Source of the DNA: Candidatus Desulfovibrio intestinavium
GTDB taxonomy: Bacteria > Desulfobacterota > Desulfovibrionia > Desulfovibrionales > Desulfovibrionaceae
Direction of reading: 5' to 3'
Assembly (NCBI GenBank): GCA_019118345.1
Contig: DWZD01000047.1
Span: 62,001-126,000 of the forward strand
Length of the DNA stretch: 64,000 nucleotides
Every line of letters begins with the position of its first letter. The stretch's first letter is position 1. Shown piece by piece: positions 62,192 through 64,000 of this stretch. Position numbers and translations under genes: made by a program. Below the pieces are notes generated by a model. The model had not been told where the DNA came from, did not search any database, and worked only from the letters and a program-made list of their open reading frames with translations.

Positions 62192-63346
62192 TTACATCGG
62201 CACTTCGACGTTGTGCCGCTTGAGGAATTCGAGGAACTTGGCGCGGAGTTCGTGCGCCTGTTCGAGGGAATCCTGAATGGTGACCACATCCCATTCCACA
62301 TGCAGCTCTTCGTGCAACATGGCGCCGGCTTCCGGAGTCAGCTTCACGTCGCCATTGGCCCGGATTTCCTCAATGCCGTCATATTGCTGAGCCTGGAGCA
62401 TGAGCCCGCGAGCCTCTTCCAGCGTCATGCCGGCGGGCAGCACCACTTCGGCCCCGGCGCGGGACAGGCGCACCGGATAGGCCCCTTCCAGCCCCTTGGG
62501 GGCGGGGGACATGCCGAGAGCATGCGTATCAAAGAAGATGTCGAGCACATTGCGGAAAATGGAGGCGGCAACCACATACTGACCGCCGCGGCCGCCGGGG
62601 CGCGCGCCATGCTTGGGGAGGCTGCCCACGAAATCGGTCATGGAACCCAGCCGTTCGGTGATGTCCGTGCAGCCGTCGTAAACGCGCAGATAGAAGGGGG
62701 CGTCAGTTCCCTTGCCCGCGCGGGCCCAGTTGTAGCAATGGTAGTGATGGCCGATAAATTCGACCTTGATGTTGCGCATGGGGATATTGAGCTGTTCAGC
62801 GGCGGCCTTGCGGATGTAGGGCACCACCAGACAGGCGTTGCCGATGCCGATGGTGGGCGCCATGCCGACCCGGGCCAGACTGACATTGGTGACGTCAGGG
62901 AAGGCGCTGTTGACGACATGCGTGTCGATGCCCGACTTGGTGACGGCCTGCATGAGCTTGCTCACGAGCGGCAGGTGCATGGCCGTCCATGCTCCCAGTC
63001 CGACCTTGTGGCGATACAGCTTGGCGTTGACGTCCGGGGGCAGCTCGTTGACGACCCACCACGATTGCAAGGTGGAGCCGTTGACGATGATGCAGGGATT
63101 GATTTCGCGGATGATTTCGGCCGTCTTTTCGACATTGAGCAGATCCACGACCCGATATGTGATCTTCGGGTACAGATCGAGGAAGGACGCGCCATGAATG
63201 GCGCTGTTGACCTTGCGGCGGATCTTGTCCTCATTGATGTCGGCCACGACGATCTCGCCGATATTGGGGTAACGGCAAAGATACTCAAGCAAGATACCGC
63301 AAAGTTCACCACAACCAACGATCATAATCTTGTCGACAGGGCGCAT
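62192..63346 (-). CDS. Saccharopine-dehydrogenase-like oxidoreductase
   Basis: A 384-residue NAD(P)-dependent enzyme. The N-terminal Rossmann motif is KIMIVGCGELCGILLEYL (residues 6-23), followed by VVADINEDKIRRKV with an acidic residue suited to NAD. VDLLNVEKTAEIIREINPCIIVNGST is typical of saccharopine/carboxynorspermidine-dehydrogenase-like proteins. The middle (IGHHYHCYNWARAG and GARPGGRGGQYV) may form the substrate pocket. The substrate is unknown. The ATG at 63346 follows AAGGAGAACGGT; a start at 63403 is not supported. It is divergent from a sigma-54 activator gene, which probably controls it. Confidence 0.78.
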   Translation of the reverse strand: MRPVDKIMIVGCGELCGILLEYLCRYPNIGEIVVADINEDKIRRKVNSAIHGASFLDLYPKITYRVVDLLNVEKTAEIIREINPCIIVNGSTLQSWWVVNELPPDVNAKLYRHKVGLGAWTAMHLPLVSKLMQAVTKSGIDTHVVNSAFPDVTNVSLARVGMAPTIGIGNACLVVPYIRKAAAEQLNIPMRNIKVEFIGHHYHCYNWARAGKGTDAPFYLRVYDGCTDITERLGSMTDFVGSLPKHGARPGGRGGQYVVAASIFRNVLDIFFDTHALGMSPAPKGLEGAYPVRLSRAGAEVVLPAGMTLEEARGLMLQAQQYDGIEEIRANGDVKLTPEAGAMLHEELHVEWDVVTIQDSLEQAHELRAKFLEFLKRHNVEVPM

Positions 63347-63389
63347 ACCGTTCTCCTTACGGTTTGAAGTAATTTGCCCCCTTTCTTGA

Positions 63390-63414
63390 AAACAATATGC
63401 CACAAATATTGTTT
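63390..63414. promoter_or_regulatory. 9-bp inverted repeat in divergent control region
   Basis: AAACAATAT (63390-63398) and ATATTGTTT (63406-63414) are perfect inverted repeats around a 7-base spacer, 44 bases before the oxidoreductase ATG. A weak -24/-12-like TGGCAT element on the minus strand overlaps it. It is a candidate binding site for the divergent activator. Confidence 0.5.
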
Positions 63415-63540
63415 ATTTTTAATTTCAGTATGTTGAATGTTTTTTGCGGAGCAGCGCAAGGCCGGATGTGTTGCAGGATTGGACACTTTTTGGCGGGAAA
63501 ATACGGTCAGGTGCCGGAAAATGCTTTGATGACGCAGATG

Positions 63541-63568
63541 TTGACAGATTTGTTCATTTTTTTAACAT
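63541..63568 (+). promoter_or_regulatory. Promoter of sigma-54 activator gene
   Basis: TTGACA (63541-63546) and TAACAT (63563-63568) are 16 bases apart, about 27 bases before the ATG. Confidence 0.55.
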
Positions 63569-63594
63569 GTAACAAAAATAACAAGGAGCATCTG

Positions 63595-64000
63595 ATGAAG
63601 TATGCACTTCCCTCCGAAAACATGCGGCAAGAGATTCTCCAGCGATCCTACATGCGTTCGCGCACATACGGCATCAGCCCCGATCAGAAGTGCGCGCCCG
63701 AGTCCTCCCGGCTCAAGCCGCGCGACCTCGATCATCTGCGGCAGGCGAACAAGGTTCTGCTGGAACTGGTGCTGCGGCAAATGGGCGTGCTGCATCAGAT
63801 TCTGGTGGATTCGAGCTATGCCATGGCCATTGCCGACAAGGAGGGCTACATTCTGGAAGTCACGGGGCATCGGGCCATGCTCGACGAGTACCGGATCAGA
63901 AAGTGTCTGCCCGGCTACCGCTGGACGGAACGTGATGTCGGCACCTGTTCCATCGGGCTTGTCCTCACGGAAAAACGGCCGATCATGCTGCTGGAAGGCG
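63595..64000 (+). CDS. AcoR-like sigma-54-dependent activator, N-terminal part
   Basis: The first about 135 residues of a regulator that runs off the right edge. It starts MKYALPSENMRQEILQRSYMRSRTYGISPD, a pattern of AcoR-type activators, then a GAF-like sensor region with AIADKEGYILEVTGH and GTCSIGLVLTEKRPIMLLEG. The AAA+ and Fis-type DNA-binding domains would lie outside the window and are assumed. AAGGAGCATCTG precedes the ATG. The arrangement, divergent from an oxidoreductase with an inverted repeat between, suggests a substrate-responsive switch. Confidence 0.75.
   Translation, partial: MKYALPSENMRQEILQRSYMRSRTYGISPDQKCAPESSRLKPRDLDHLRQANKVLLELVLRQMGVLHQILVDSSYAMAIADKEGYILEVTGHRAMLDEYRIRKCLPGYRWTERDVGTCSIGLVLTEKRPIMLLEG

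Overview
The window is high-GC bacterial chromosome and reads best as a flagellated, anaerobic, sulfate- or sulfite-reducing member of the Desulfovibrionaceae. This is an inference from gene content. Supporting signs are HypD/HypE hydrogenase maturation proteins, a 2-selenouridine synthase, a DES-like class A beta-lactamase, sigma-54-type promoters before flagellar genes, a GAF-type sigma-54 activator, MgtE, and a TIGR03960/TIGR03936-type radical SAM fusion. No rRNA, tRNA, CRISPR array, transposase or integrase was seen.

Layout. 1-2.35 kb: a YhaN/YhaO-like (SbcC/SbcD-type) DNA-repair pair, cut by the left edge. 2.4-9.1 kb: TPR protein, MJ1255-type glycosyltransferase, thioesterase, FkbM methyltransferase, RCK potassium channel and UDP-sugar dehydrogenase, together suggesting envelope and polysaccharide work. 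9.5-11.1 kb: a double-domain PPK2 (polyphosphate:AMP phosphotransferase). 11.1-11.86 kb: a long gene-free stretch full of RNA-like structure. 11.9-15.6 kb: membrane-anchored solute-binding protein, APC permease and DMT transporter. 15.9-19.5 kb: DUF362 ferredoxin-like protein, DSD1-like PLP enzyme and selU. 19.6-21.5 kb: upp-uraA uracil salvage. 21.6-25.2 kb: a histidine acid phosphatase lacking its catalytic residues, argF and a class A beta-lactamase.

From 38.6 kb down to 25.3 kb there is one nearly continuous minus-strand run: nadC-nadA-nadB (de novo NAD), two paralogous exported proteins, rlmI, a class V aminotransferase, a DUF1844 protein, argC, hypD and hypE. Then follow mgtE (+), a GntR regulator, an AT-rich island with an orphan PAS protein bracketed by two copies of the rho 3' end, rho, carD, a small acidic protein, an SGNH hydrolase and the radical SAM fusion. 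After a small unknown protein and rnc come the flagellin gene and a fliK-flgD-flgE operon, a PAS-GAF-GGDEF protein, an autotransporter, a saccharopine-dehydrogenase-like oxidoreductase, and the start of a divergent AcoR-like sigma-54 activator at the right edge.

The points most worth a second look are the rho 3'-end duplication around the PAS island, the phosphatase that has lost its catalytic motifs, the nested and perfect inverted repeats at 11.2-11.8 kb with a related repeat at 40.4 kb, a stem-loop plus T-run at the predicted 5' end of the carD transcript, the paired exported paralogues in the NAD operon, and the divergent oxidoreductase/activator control region with a 9-bp palindrome.
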